Program-made: the position numbers and the translations under genes
Shown here: positions 36,701-43,462 of the stretch, in pieces
Layout: the number at the start of each line of letters is the position of its first letter
Numbering within the stretch: position 1 is the stretch's first letter
The notes under the pieces: generated by a model
The model's input: the letters and a program-made list of their open reading frames with translations, nothing else
What the model was told of the DNA's origin: nothing
Databases searched by the model: none
From: Eonycteris spelaea
Taxonomy: Eukaryota; Chordata; Mammalia; Chiroptera; Pteropodidae
Direction: 5' to 3'
DNA length: 64,000 bases
NCBI GenBank assembly: GCA_003508835.1
Contig: PUFA01000034.1
Span: 5,482,501 to 5,546,500, forward strand

Positions 36701-39700
36701 AATCTAATATCCAAAGGAAATGCATTTTTAAAATATAGCAAGCAAATTCATAAAATTCTTTCTTTATTCACAACCATCCTGTTCCTAACAAAACGAAAAT
36801 AGTTAAAAGTCTTTAGGTTGACTACTATAAAAATTAACTGTGTTACTGCACAAATAAATCTAAAAAATAAAGTGAATCAAAATCTGAAAACTGTGTACAT
36901 TGACTTTTTTATTGTGACAAACATTGAGGAAGTATGTGCACCCTTTCCATGATCACTGAGGTCCAAAATGAGCAAGACTGTGACATGTGTGGCGAAGAAT
37001 ACAAAGGAAAATAGACAAAAGATGTTCACAGAACACATGTTGTTCTCCAGATTGATTGTTTCCCACAGTATCTTAATATTCTTGATCTTCCCCTAATTGT
37101 GCATTATCATTGCAATAAGTATATTCCAAAAACACTTAAGTAAGAAGCTGCTTCGCCGCCAGAATTTTGTAATATATTAAAAGGCACAGCTCCAGAAGAT
37201 ATGAGTATTCCTTACCCAGTCAACAGAAACCTTCAAAGTGTTCAGAATATTAATCAGTTTAATTAATGTTTTATTTAATTCATTCTCCTGTGCATAAACC
37301 AAGGACTTGCACACAATAAAGACGAGAGTCATAACTGAGTCAGTTGGAAGGCATGTATTCGACACCTACTCTTCACTAAGTGAAGAGTTTATGAATTAAT
37401 GGATGTGACCAAGATAATAAAGAAATGCCCCATGCTTGTTTAGCCATGTTACTGTTATGTATCTTAGTCATCAGGAATGTAGGTAGGAAGAGGGATCACT
37501 CAATGAATGTCAACATGGCAGCTCCTGACCTATATATTAATCAAAAGAAAGGGGAGGACTGAAATGAGAGGATAAGGAGGAGAAAGAAATTGGCATTATA
37601 GACAGAAGGGATAAAGGTAGCAATGGGAATGAGCAGCAGTGAGTGATTTTTTTTTTCTATTTGACAATGTTATTGCAATACCCACCTGCTATTCAGCAGT
37701 GCCTGGAAATTTGCATATAACGAATGTATGGCTCATTAAAGACTGGAATTCAGAAATTAAACGTTCTAACATGCTAAGTGACATGACCTCATTAGAAGAT
37801 AACCATTAAGACAATAGTCCCAAGTATGAGTCTAAAGCCTTACTTGAATCTAAGATTGCTATTCAGAACCTGGAACTTTTAGAGCTGGAGTGGACCTTGA
37901 GGATGACCATCCTACCCATTTCCACATTTCAGGCAGAGTTCTAGCATTCTACTTAACACACACCACATCATTAAACTCATTCATTATTTAATTGCGTGCA
38001 TGCCTTTTTACGCATCAGGCTCTATTCTCGGTGTAGTAGATGAAACAGGCAAAGTCCCTGCCCTCATGAAGCTTTTGTTCTAGTTGGAAAGACTAAGATA
38101 AATGAGTAAAATGATGCATGTTGACTTGAGGCAGTGCTACAAGCAAGACAAAGCAGAGATGGGAGCTATGAAATATCTATTGAAAAATTGGAAATTCTAG
38201 AAAGAGAGATGTCACTTACCATCTTATTTTGAAGGAAAGCGCTAAAAAAAATAAAAAATGTGCAGTGTTGCCTGTGCAGATATCCAGGGAAAGATGATTC
38301 AAGGTCAAAAAAAAACAAACATAAAAACAAAACAAAGGAATAACTGCAGAGACCTCGAGCGTGGACACAACTGGCCCATCCAAAGAACACTGAGAAGGGC
38401 AGCGGTGCTGTGCTGGAATGGGCAGCACGGTGAAGCGAGAGAGGCAAAAAGCGGGCGGATCCTTGGAGGGTGTGGCCTCAGAGGTCACGGCCCTTTTACT
38501 TTAAGTGATTGGAAAAGCCATCGGAGAGCTCGAGCCGAAGAGGGACATCATCAGATTTATATCCCAGCAGAGTCGCCTGCTGCTGTGTTGAAAGCGGACT
38601 GACGTGGAGCAAGGGGAGAAGCTCGAGCAATAAAGAGAATGGTGGCCCTGAATTGGGGGAGAAGGTGTTCCACGGTGTCCAGTCGTGTACCGGACACTGA
38701 TGCTTCGGTAAACAGCAAACCACATACGCGATGGCGGTCCCTGTACGACTCTGGTGGGGCTGGAAAATTCCTATCGCCTAGTGATGTCATAGCTGTCGTA
38801 ACATCGTAGTGCAATGCATTACGCACGTGTTTAAGATAACACTGGCGCAAACAAACGTACTGGCTGCCAGTCCCGTAAAAGTGAAGCACATACAGTATGT
38901 ACAGTACATAATACTTGATAATAAATGGCTGTATTACTAGCTCATGTATATGTACTTTCATCGTGATTTTAGAGTGTACTCTTTCTGCTTATGTTTTTTA
39001 AAGTTTGTCGTAAAACAGTATGCCATGTGACACCAGCAACAGCTTCATACATCTCTATTTCCCATGTCTCTTGATTGCATCATTTTCTCTTGTGTTTGAT
39101 TCGGTCTCATGTTGTTTTGTAGGGTAAGATGCTTTATAGGCTTATAACCTAAGAACAACAGGCTAGACCACACAGCCTAGGTGTGTCGTGGCCACATCAT
39201 CTAGGTTCATGTGAGCACACACTCTACGGTGTTCGCACAATGGCGAAATCACCTAACAACGCATTTCTCAGAACGTATCCCTGTCACTAAGCGGTCATGA
39301 CAGTATATATTTTGAAGGTGAGCTGGCAGGGTTTGTTACTGGACCAAATGGAGAGTGTACAAGAGAGGAGAAAAGAATGAGTCCAAGGTTTTGACCCAAG
39401 ACCGAGAAGGAACGAAGCTGCTCCAGGAGGCCTGTGTGAGATGCACATTGGACCTCGAAAGGAAGAATCGATGGGGTTAGGTACGTACTCAGGACTACTC
39501 AGGATGGTTTCTAAGCCTTGAGAACAGATGAGGTCACCTAGCGAATGAGTAGAGATAGAGAAGTCCTTCTCTACATCAAGATTAGGAAGGAAAGAAAAAA
39601 AAAGAGAGGCCAACAAGATGGACACCAAGAAGTAGTGACGATGAGGCAAGAGGAAAAGCCGAGTGTGTCATGGAAACCAGAGGAGGGAAGAACGCCCAAA

Positions 39701-41078
39701 CGGGTCAAATGCTGCTGTCAGGTCAGGAAAGGCAGGGGCGAGACGTGGCCAGGGGAGCCAGCGATGTCAGAGGTCATTGGGGATGGCGAACCAGGCAGTT
39801 TCAGTGGAGCAGCAAGAGCGAAAAACACAATAGGAGTAGGTTCGAGACAGATGGAGGAGAAAAAAACCAGAAACAACATTCTCTCAGGGAATGGAAAGCG
39901 ATCAATGGGATAGTGGCTGGAAAGGGTGAGCAGAGCTGAGATGGGTGCCCTGACTGACAGCTCGACAGATCAAAGCAGGTGGCCCGACTTCCTAAATTTT
40001 TATGTGGTGAGAGTAGTTACTATGATCCAGAGCTCCTGTTCCTGACCTAAACGCCACAGCAAAGGAATGAAAGCAAGACGTTCATTTATCATTCTATTTA
40101 TGGGAACCAGCCGAAGTAAAGCTGTGGATGCTTAAAGAGAACAAGGCATTAATCTTAAGTGAAATTTTCTATGTACCACCTCTCACATCTAGAGCCTTTT
40201 TCGTTATTGTAAGTGGAATTCTAAGAGAAAAAAAATAATAAATGCCCTTACTATAAATGTTCACTTCACATTGGAGGAAGTTTCTGTCTAGGGCTACTCT
40301 TGCAGAAAGACCCTGACTTTTCATCCGGCAACTGTATTTGGTCATCTACTGCTTTATGGCAAGTTTTTCTGACTTTTTTTTTTTTTTTACATTTTTCTTA
40401 TTTTTAAAGTAAGTTCTGAATTAGAAGACAAGAGTTTTGCTCCTACGTCTGACAAGCCGGGTGACCAGCGGACTTCAAATATTCTCTGAAGTGACTATGT
40501 CCTCACCTATGAAACAAGACAACTGGGCAAATCCATCCCACTCAAACTGCCGCGTTCTAGGGGCTTGTTCTATAACACATAACTCATTGAACTCAAGGTC
40601 TGTGGCCTTCTTTGAAGTCCCATGGCACAGGAGGCCATCAATAAACGCGTTGATCAATAAAATAACACAGTGTGGAATACAGTCACAAACGCAATGCGCT
40701 TTGCTGAGCGTGCATTTGTCTTTTCACAGTCGACCACTTTAACTTGATCATCCTGGTACTTTTTGGGGGGGGAGGGGAGGAAGAGGGACAACGTGTCCCT
40801 CGTCAGCGTCTTTCTAACTAACCAGAAAGCATTATAATTAGGCAATTTAACAGTTTAAAGACTTCCGAAAAGAGCCATTTAAAAACTTTTGAGGAAGCAC
40901 CTTGCGTGCTGTCCCACAGGGATCACCCCCTGAAGACCCCACTGCCTTCTCAGGTCCCTGCGCCCAATTCCACCCTGGACCTCGACCAGTGCCAGAAACC
41001 AGGGTCCCACGCGAGGGTGCAGGGGGCCAGGCCCGTACCTGGTGGGTAGTAACGAAGCAGGAGGCTCTTGAGCTTCAT
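6488..41078 (-). CDS. DAW1: DAW1, dynein assembly factor with WD repeats 1 (13 coding exons; exon 2 damaged)
   Basis: Known role: DAW1/ODA16 is a cytoplasmic adaptor that links outer dynein arms to intraflagellar transport (through IFT46 in Chlamydomonas), so that preassembled arms reach motile cilia. Seen here: 13 exons of 40, 72, 145, 59, 123, 100, 108, 107, 103, 115, 77, 163 and 35 coding bases, all with GT/AG borders. Taking exon 2 as 73 nt gives 1248 nt, or 415 residues plus stop, the usual mammalian length. Residues 1 to about 90 form the helical N-terminal domain ([17 protein letters not shown]). About 90 to 415 form eight WD40 repeats, each with a TGS.D or TASAD turn and a final WD-like pair, ending in CRIWR. 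The start at 41078 ([14 protein letters not shown]) is the conserved one and has A at -3. Odd: exon 2 carries a stop in all frames and its GT donor gives 72 nt, out of phase with exon 3. Identity is near certain; whether this allele makes full-length protein is not. Confidence 0.95.
6523..7929 (-). other. DAW1 intron 12
   Basis: Nothing gene-like. It holds an (AAAC)n stretch near 6936-6957. The open frame at 6640-7002 covers it by chance and has no recognisable domain. Confidence 0.7.
7930..8092 (-). CDS. DAW1: DAW1 coding exon 12 (WD repeats 7-8)
   Basis: The acceptor follows a long T tract (TTTTGTAG|ATTTC); the donor is ATTACAG|GTAAGG. It encodes [16 protein letters not shown], then [20 protein letters not shown] and [18 protein letters not shown] plus one base. 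Complete blade 7 and the first strands of blade 8. Confidence 0.95.
8093..9879 (-). other. DAW1 intron 11
   Basis: It has an L2-like 3' end on the plus strand around 8765-8828 (CAATGCCTAGCCCAGTGGAA, then TTTGCTGAACGAATGAA). A moderately GC-rich stretch at about 9000-9320 has overlapping open frames on both strands and no family resemblance. Confidence 0.6.
9880..9956 (-). CDS. DAW1: DAW1 coding exon 11 (WD repeats 6-7)
   Basis: Acceptor AAAAAG|GAACAG and donor TCAAAG|GTGAGT. It encodes [19 protein letters not shown], then EGEISK. Blade 6 ends in VFS rather than a WD pair, matching the IFS I remember in other mammals. Phase 1 in, 0 out. Confidence 0.94.
10526..10660. repeat. Compound tetranucleotide repeat (GGGA/GGAA, TGGC, TGGA/TGGG)
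   Basis: Purine-rich GGGA/GGAA units pass into TGGC and then TGGA/TGGG units over about 135 bp in DAW1 intron 10. The reverse-strand frame reads as a Pro/His/Ser-rich string, which is an artefact of the repeat. Confidence 0.9.
11640..11785 (+). mobile_element. L2 LINE 3' end
   Basis: It resembles the conserved L2 3' tail: AACAGGAATTCCTGTCTCTT, then TTTCTGGCACAAAGTAAGTA and a TTCACTGAATGGA ending. Confidence 0.5.
12081..12640. repeat. Degenerate 42-43 bp minisatellite, about 13 units, in DAW1 intron 10
   Basis: Reading for units that begin TGGT/TGNT gives starts near 12081, 12124, 12167, 12209, 12250, 12293, 12336, 12379, 12420, 12461, 12504, 12546, 12588 and a partial unit at 12630. Spacings are 41-43. 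Shared words are CAGGGAGATGA, CAGACATAGTA and CAGCACCA. Units are strongly diverged, so the array is old. It ends about 45 bp from the exon 10 donor. Confidence 0.75.
12684..12798 (-). CDS. DAW1: DAW1 coding exon 10 (WD repeats 5-6)
   Basis: Acceptor AATTTCAG|CTGTGG and donor GACG|GTAGTC. It encodes [18 protein letters not shown], then [20 protein letters not shown] plus one base of a glycine codon. A degenerate 42-43 bp tandem repeat ends about 45 bp beyond the donor. Confidence 0.95.
12799..13569 (-). other. DAW1 intron 9
   Basis: AT-rich unique-looking sequence. I see no repeat family or exon-like element in it. Confidence 0.6.
13570..13672 (-). CDS. DAW1: DAW1 coding exon 9 (WD repeat 5)
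   Basis: Acceptor TTTTGCAG|GAAGG and donor TGCATG|GTGAGC. It encodes [18 protein letters not shown], then [16 protein letters not shown]. The last codon is ATG (Met) where the WD motif normally has Lys (TCKLWD); LWD itself starts the next exon. Phase 2 in, 0 out. Confidence 0.94.
13673..14535 (-). other. DAW1 intron 8
   Basis: Mostly AT-rich sequence without recognisable repeats. Short antisense-strand open frames (13889-14083, 14245-14478) have no domain or splice context. Confidence 0.6.
14536..14642 (-). CDS. DAW1: DAW1 coding exon 8 (WD repeat 4)
   Basis: Acceptor TCTTGCAG|GGACA and donor GGAAG|GTAGTC. It encodes [15 protein letters not shown], then [20 protein letters not shown] plus two bases of an arginine codon. 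The GH and WD landmarks of blade 4 are both present. Confidence 0.95.
14643..16447 (-). other. DAW1 intron 7
   Basis: It contains a 24-bp A tract (14715-14738), T tracts near 15661 and 15731 and a C tract near 16228. No repeat family or gene was recognised. Confidence 0.6.
16448..16555 (-). CDS. DAW1: DAW1 coding exon 7 (WD repeat 3)
   Basis: Acceptor CTCCAG|GTGTG and donor TTAACG|GTGCGT. It encodes [19 protein letters not shown], then [17 protein letters not shown]: exactly 36 codons, phase 0 on both sides. The last codon is ACG (Thr) where I expect Arg (AGG) before the GH of blade 4. It is a single-base difference at the exon's second-last position. Confidence 0.94.
17090..17700 (+). mobile_element. 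L2 LINE 3' region
   Basis: It follows the L2 3' UTR: AAGTCCAAATTCCTTCACAT, CTCCGCCTGGAACGCACCTG, then GGAGGGCAAGGACTCAGTCT and a TTCAGTAAACGGTTATTGGA tail. This explains most of the 267-codon plus-strand open frame at 16702-17505, the longest in the window, which is therefore not called as a gene. Confidence 0.6.
17790..18050 (+). mobile_element. MIR SINE
   Basis: MIR-like run: CCTTAGGCAAAGTACTTAAA, CTCAACAGTAAAACGGGGAA, then a CACGTGAGGGCTCAGGACAC end. Confidence 0.55.
18595..19110 (+). mobile_element. LINE-1 3' end fragments with (GT)n tract
   Basis: The first part (GACATTGGCTAACAAAATCC, then a pure GT run at 18683-18718) and the second (CTCAATTTTGCTGTGAGCCT, then AAATAAAGTCTATTAAAA) resemble L1 3' UTR ends. 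The A-rich tail stops within about 60-100 bp of DAW1 exon 6 and is antisense to the gene. Confidence 0.5.
19171..19270 (-). CDS. DAW1: DAW1 coding exon 6 (WD repeats 2-3)
   Basis: Acceptor TCTTAG|TGAC and donor AAATA|GTGAGT. It encodes [16 protein letters not shown], then [17 protein letters not shown]. Phase 2 in, 0 out. The last residue of WD repeat 2 is serine (LWS) rather than aspartate, as I remember for other mammalian DAW1. Confidence 0.95.
21280..21770 (+). mobile_element. L2-like LINE 3' fragment
   Basis: It has the pyrimidine-rich L2 3' UTR style (GTGTCACTCCTTTGTTCGCA, AATGCTCTGACCTCACCCAC). Diverged, ends uncertain. Confidence 0.45.
21893..21962. repeat. Compound (TAGA)n(CA)n(TA)n microsatellite
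   Basis: Tetranucleotide TAGA units run into two CA blocks and a short TA end. Confidence 0.9.
23031..23153 (-). CDS. DAW1: DAW1 coding exon 5 (WD repeats 1-2)
   Basis: Acceptor ATTAG|CTTT and donor TACGG|GTAAAA. It encodes [14 protein letters not shown], then [12 protein letters not shown] and [12 protein letters not shown]. This is a textbook WD repeat end (GS.D.T.KLWD) followed by the GH dipeptide that opens blade 2. Phases 2 in and 2 out agree with both neighbours. Confidence 0.95.
23480..23990 (+). mobile_element. L2-like LINE 3' fragment
   Basis: The terminal part (CATCCCCAGGACCTGGAACA, TGACTGGCACACTGAGAAAT, TCAATAAATATTTCTTTAA) matches the L2 3' tail. The upstream part is only loosely similar. 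Confidence 0.5.
24270..25058 (+). mobile_element. LINE-1 ORF2 end and 3' UTR
   Basis: ORF2 3' coding remnants (ACCATATGACCCAGCTCTTC, GCAGCCTTGTTCACAATGGC) lead into L1 3' UTR sequence ending in TTTTGCTGTGAATCTAACAC and AATAAAGTCTAATAAA. Frames are broken. The tail lies about 12 bp from the DAW1 exon 4 donor, antisense to DAW1. Confidence 0.7.
25071..25129 (-). CDS. DAW1: DAW1 coding exon 4 (start of WD repeat 1)
   Basis: Acceptor TTGAAG|ATTC and donor TCTTG|GTAAGT. It encodes [19 protein letters not shown] plus two bases of a cysteine codon, the outer strands of the first propeller blade. Phase 0 in, phase 2 out. The 3' A-rich end of an antisense L1 lies only about 12 bp past the donor. Confidence 0.93.
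25130..26534 (-). other. DAW1 intron 3
   Basis: Very AT-rich, with a (TA)n/(CA)n microsatellite at about 25620-25700. No repeat family or gene was recognised. Confidence 0.6.
26535..26679 (-). CDS. DAW1: DAW1 coding exon 3 (residues 38-86)
   Basis: Acceptor TTTCAG|TACTG and donor TTTAAG|GTAATG. It encodes [15 protein letters not shown] through QFYLFK, the helical N-terminal domain that precedes the propeller. The first base completes a serine codon, so exon 2 must end in phase 2. The only in-frame internal methionine is in the DKLMQHS stretch, about 67 residues into the normal protein but still before the first WD repeat. Confidence 0.94.
27050..27190 (-). mobile_element. MIR-like SINE, antisense
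   Basis: TTTTCTCATTTAATCCTGTA followed by GATGGAGAGACTGAGGTTCA is the reversed MIR core. Confidence 0.5.
27191..29730 (-). other. Central part of DAW1 intron 2
   Basis: Mostly unassigned. A GC-rich stretch at about 27480-27830 gives overlapping open frames of 136 and 141 codons on the plus strand, with no domain and an A17 tract inside both. An L2/MIR-like short stretch follows (TGTGCAAGGCACTGAGCTAG, 27881-27900). No gene is called. Confidence 0.5.
29735..29890 (+). mobile_element. LINE-1 3' end
   Basis: GGTTCATCAATGATGACAAA, then CAAGGGAACTCTGTCTTCGC and AATAAAGGTCTATTTAGAAA repeat the L1 3' end theme seen at 18.9-19.1 kb and 24.9-25.05 kb. It lies about 210 bp past the exon 2 donor. Confidence 0.5.
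30102..30173 (-). CDS. DAW1: DAW1 coding exon 2, carrying in-frame stop and phase error
   Basis: The acceptor TTTTATAG|GAATT is good, and the expected DAW1 peptide IMLEYEK starts in phase with exon 1. After S-G-K the frame meets TGA at 30139-30141. The conserved continuation ([10 protein letters not shown]) is still visible in the DNA. SIDLLDL lies in the original frame and part of the stretch before it is shifted by one base. This looks like a paired 1-nt loss and 1-nt gain relative to the remembered mammalian sequence. The only GT donor (CCAA|GTAAGC) gives 72 nt, whereas exon 3 needs 73; a G seems missing at the border. The other two frames also stop inside the exon (TAG and TGA). Either the exon is decayed or the sequence has clustered single-base errors. 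Confidence 0.85.
30560..31730 (+). mobile_element. Old LINE-1 5' region / ORF1-like fragment
   Basis: A GC-rich start passes into A-rich sequence with L1 5'-half phrases (TGCTGAAATTATCTGACAAA, GATTTTAAAGAACGTGTCAT, AACTTGAAAACAGGTCAATA). Open frames of up to 196 codons (30781-31371) are fragmented and lack a recognisable domain. Confidence 0.5.
31867..34177 (+). mobile_element. Internally deleted LINE-1 with 5' UTR and 3' end, flanked by TSDs
   Basis: A 16-bp target duplication with one mismatch (AAATTTTTACAAATAG at 31851-31866; AAATTTTTGCAAATAG at 34178-34193) bounds the insert. In order: a CpG-rich 5' UTR with a 21-G run (32055-32075) and a CRE-like TGACGTCA (32357-32364); ORF1-type sequence from about 32740 (GATGCTCAATGAACTT, then CCAAAAATCAGGGATCCAAA); a short ORF2-start-like piece near 33640-33750; then the L1 3' part (TTCACTTATATGTGGAACTT, AATTAAAATTTAAAAATAAA). 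Almost all of ORF2 is absent and ORF1 is broken. Confidence 0.65.
34194..35460. mobile_element. Ancient repeat split by the L1, possibly a DNA transposon
   Basis: Sequence on both sides of the L1 (about 31735-31866 and 34194-35460) reads as one continuous old element (AATAATGTATTATATAGTCA, then TTGCAAATCTCTTTCATATC and CAAGACACTGTCATTCTTCG). It is familiar as a dispersed mammalian repeat but I could not name the family securely. Open frames at 34950-35227 fall within it. Confidence 0.35.
35690..36330 (+). mobile_element. LINE-1 ORF2 fragment
   Basis: It resembles decayed L1 ORF2: GATCAATAAACAGACCAAAA, AGATCAGCAAAAATTATAAA, then GGCATTCTCACTTACTACAG. No intact frame. Confidence 0.55.
36331..38670 (-). 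other. DAW1 intron 1, central part
   Basis: Mostly AT-rich unassigned sequence. An L2/MIR-like piece lies near 37985-38120 (GCAAAGTCCCTGCCCTCATG). Open frames near 38160-38720 have no recognised domain. Confidence 0.45.
38680..39302. mobile_element. Tigger-like (Tc1/mariner superfamily) non-autonomous element
   Basis: The right part closely matches a known mammalian Tigger-type sequence: CACACAGCCTAGGTGTGTCG, TGTTCGCACAATGGCGAAAT, AACGCATTTCTCAGAACGTA. Its outer end (TAAGCGGTCATGACAGTA) is roughly the inverse of the left end, where CAGTCGTGTACCGG starts at 38680. It interrupts a longer unassigned repeat-like stretch. Confidence 0.55.
39303..39960 (+). repeat. Unassigned ancient interspersed repeat
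   Basis: Purine-rich sequence with phrases familiar from dispersed mammalian repeats (GATGAGGTCACCTAGCGAAT, then TCAAATGCTGCTGTCAGGTC and CAGTTTCAGTGGAGCAGCAA). I cannot name the family. Open frames of 89-122 codons here have no domains. Confidence 0.35.
40430..40530 (+). mobile_element. MIR-like SINE fragment
   Basis: TCTGACAAGCCGGGTGACCA, then GACTATGTCCTCACCTATGA resembles the MIR core, about 500 bp downstream of exon 1 in DAW1 intron 1. Confidence 0.4.
41039..41078 (-). CDS. DAW1: DAW1 coding exon 1 (residues 1-13 and first base of 14)
   Basis: This encodes [13 protein letters not shown] plus the first base of a glycine codon, then donor G|GTACGG. The peptide matches the conserved DAW1 N-terminus. 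The ATG context (AAA before, A at +4) is acceptable. A second in-frame ATG lies 14 codons upstream (41118-41120) with no stop between, but it sits inside an X-box-like motif and has T at -3, so I keep the conserved start. Confidence 0.93.
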
Positions 41079-41112
41079 TTTCTCGCTCGGGGACTCCCAG
41101 AGGACCGGTTTC

Positions 41113-41126
41113 GTAGCCATGGAAAC
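41113..41126. promoter_or_regulatory. X-box-like RFX motif in DAW1 promoter
   Basis: GTAGCCATGGAAAC fits the RFX X-box (GTNRCC, 0-3 nt, RGYAAC) at all but one position. It lies 35-48 bp upstream of the DAW1 start codon inside CpG-rich DNA. RFX factors drive motile and primary cilia genes, so the motif fits DAW1's role. If it is a promoter element, transcription probably starts just downstream and the 5' UTR is very short. Confidence 0.6.
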
Positions 41127-41699
41127 GGCCAAACAGCAGCGGGGCGCCGGAGCGCATGCGCGGGCCCCCCTGCGTGCTCCAGGGTCAGAGCTCAGAGCCT
41201 GCGGCGCGGGAGGCAGAGGGCAGAAGGGGGTGTCGCAGCCGGCTGAGACGGGGGCGCAGAGCACGCCCTGCCCCCGCCATCGCCCGCATCTGCCTCGGGG
41301 TCCTCGGGGTGCGGGGGGAGGGGCCGGGGCCCCGGAGCGCGGCGGGGAACAGCGCATCTGCACCTCTCAGTGCCTGACCCCCTCATGTCCTCACTAGGGT
41401 GACCTCCTAAGGGGGCCAGACGCGGCCGGGGACTCCCGGCCTTGGCCACCACCGCCGAGGCCGCGCGCCCTGTAGTCCCTTGGGTTTCCAAGAAGGAGGG
41501 ATGGGAGAGAAATCCCGCTCGCCTTTACCTTTCCCGGCCCCGCTTCAAGCGCTGTTCCTGACCCCAAACAGAAAAATGACCTGGCGTAATAGCCTACTGC
41601 TGCTGACTCCGGCCGTGCCCTGCGCTCAGCGCCTTGTGCACCTATGCTCGCTGCGTCCCAACAAAGGTATGAATTACGCACCATTTATTACCATCACCA

Positions 41700-43370
41700 C
41701 CTCGACAATGAGACGATCGAGAATTAGAGAAAGGGAAGAACTACCCCAGGTCGCCGTCTAGGGAGTGGTGGAGACGGGATGGGAAGGCGGTGTGTCTGAA
41801 GCCTCACCCTGAAGCCCGAACCTGTGCTCCCAACTCTGGCTTTAAGGTTTTGGGGGCCTTCTTTTGACCTGTTCTGTTTCTTGCCAGCATCTTCCTTTGC
41901 CTGCCAGCTTGGATTTCCATCAAGAAGACTGGATGGAAGAGCAGGCTATGCAAATTGTCACTTCGTTTAAGGAAGTTGGCCTCCAAGTCCCTAAGTTGAA
42001 ATTTCCCAAACTTAAGCAATTCTGTTATCTTCTTATCAAATACCTAAGAGTTTTAAGTTTTACTTCTTTAAAGTGAATCACTTGTTTTACTTCATGTTTT
42101 AAAATGTAATTTGAAAGAGAATCATTAATACTGTAAAACTAAATGTGACTTTAAAAATGTTATTGATTTATTCTATACTATTGCCTGCCAAAGACTGCGA
42201 AACAAAGACCTTCCCTTTCTTCTTCTTCGTCTTCCTCTTGGTCTTCATTCCTCTTCTCCTCCTCTCCTCCTCTTCCTCCTCCTCTTAAGACAGAAAAATT
42301 AGTAACCATTTGAAATTTTCAAGACCCAAATGAGCCTTGCTACTGCATGGACTCAGAAGGTACTGAAGTTGGAGGGGAAAATATAATAATGCTGGGGGAA
42401 AAAATAGTAGACAGCAGGAAAAGAAGCAGACCAAAAATGAGGTGGATCGACTCTAAAAGAAGCCATAGACAGGAGCCTATAGGAACTGAGCAGGGCTGCT
42501 GAGGACAGGACACCATGGACATCACTCATCCATAGAGTCTCCAGGGATCAGAACTGACTCACAGCACGTAGTACACCCAGAAGGTTGGGGAGATCAGGGA
42601 AACAGAAAACCTGTGTTACTAAGTGATACAATTAAACTTAATACAAATGGGCAACACATTAAAAAAACAAAAACAAAACTCTCGTCCCACCAGTGATAAG
42701 CGTCAACAATTGGGAAACAGGGAATCAGATGAAATCTAAGATATCTTCTAGCTCAGATTTCCCCCTAATCATTAAGACTCTGGAAAAGGTTTGAGGAGAG
42801 AAGGGCAGAGTTCATCTAGAAAAACAAGAAATTTTTTAGTAGATTTTGCTTCCCCATTTTATTGTTCATGTTCATGCCATTTAAAATGAGGCCTTTGGAA
42901 AAATAATAACTCTGGAGTAGAGAACTCTGGTAGACACCATTTAATCATGTGATCAAAGTTAACATCGCCAACATTGGGGCAAACCGACATCCGTGCCTCC
43001 CATTACAACACACGGAAAAAGACAGCAGTTCTCTGGACTTCCCGCTCCCAGTGCATCACCTGCCTCTAACCATGAGGAAACATCCGAGAAACCCACACTG
43101 AAGAAATGACACAAAGTAATTCTCAAGGTCAAGGGAGAAAAACTAGACGGAAAAATTATTCCAGATGAAAGGACAGACACTCAAGAGAGAGATCAACTAA
43201 ATGTACTGGGGGTCCTGGATCCTGGAATAGGAGAAAAATGAACTATAAAGCACAGATTTTGCTATACTGTAGTTACATTAAAGAATGTCCTCCTTAGAAA
43301 TTTATGTAGGGATAAAGCGGTATGACATCTGCAATCAATTCTCAGATGGTTTTGAAAAAAAATTATATGT
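41700..43370. other. Upstream intergenic sequence
   Basis: No gene signal. It has a (CTT/CTC)n pyrimidine tract at about 42205-42290. At about 42290-42600 is a possible RTE- or SINE-type tail (GACATCACTCATCCATAGAG, CAGGGATCAGAACTGACTCA) that I could not assign. Confidence 0.45.
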
Positions 43371-43377
43371 GAGTATA

Positions 43378-43380
43378 GGG

Positions 43381-43460
<80 letters not shown>
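43378..43460. repeat. (GT)n(GA)n microsatellite
   Basis: A short GT block is followed by an uninterrupted run of about 68 bp of GA. The open frame at 43285-43647 reads through it as an Arg-Glu repeat and is an artefact. Confidence 0.95.

Positions 43461-43462
<2 letters not shown>

Larger units (their letters stand above)
41030..41660. promoter_or_regulatory. CpG-rich promoter region of DAW1
   Basis: GC-rich, CpG-dense sequence covers exon 1 and about 0.6 kb upstream, in contrast to the AT-rich surroundings. No TATA box is placed before the start. Plus-strand open frames of 70-115 codons here (for example 41068-41397) reflect high GC and show no family resemblance. Confidence 0.7.

Noticed and set aside
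41068..41397. Overlapping plus-strand frames in the DAW1 promoter as a divergent gene
   Set aside because: High GC removes stop codons. Several frames overlap on both strands and none has a conserved motif or splice structure.
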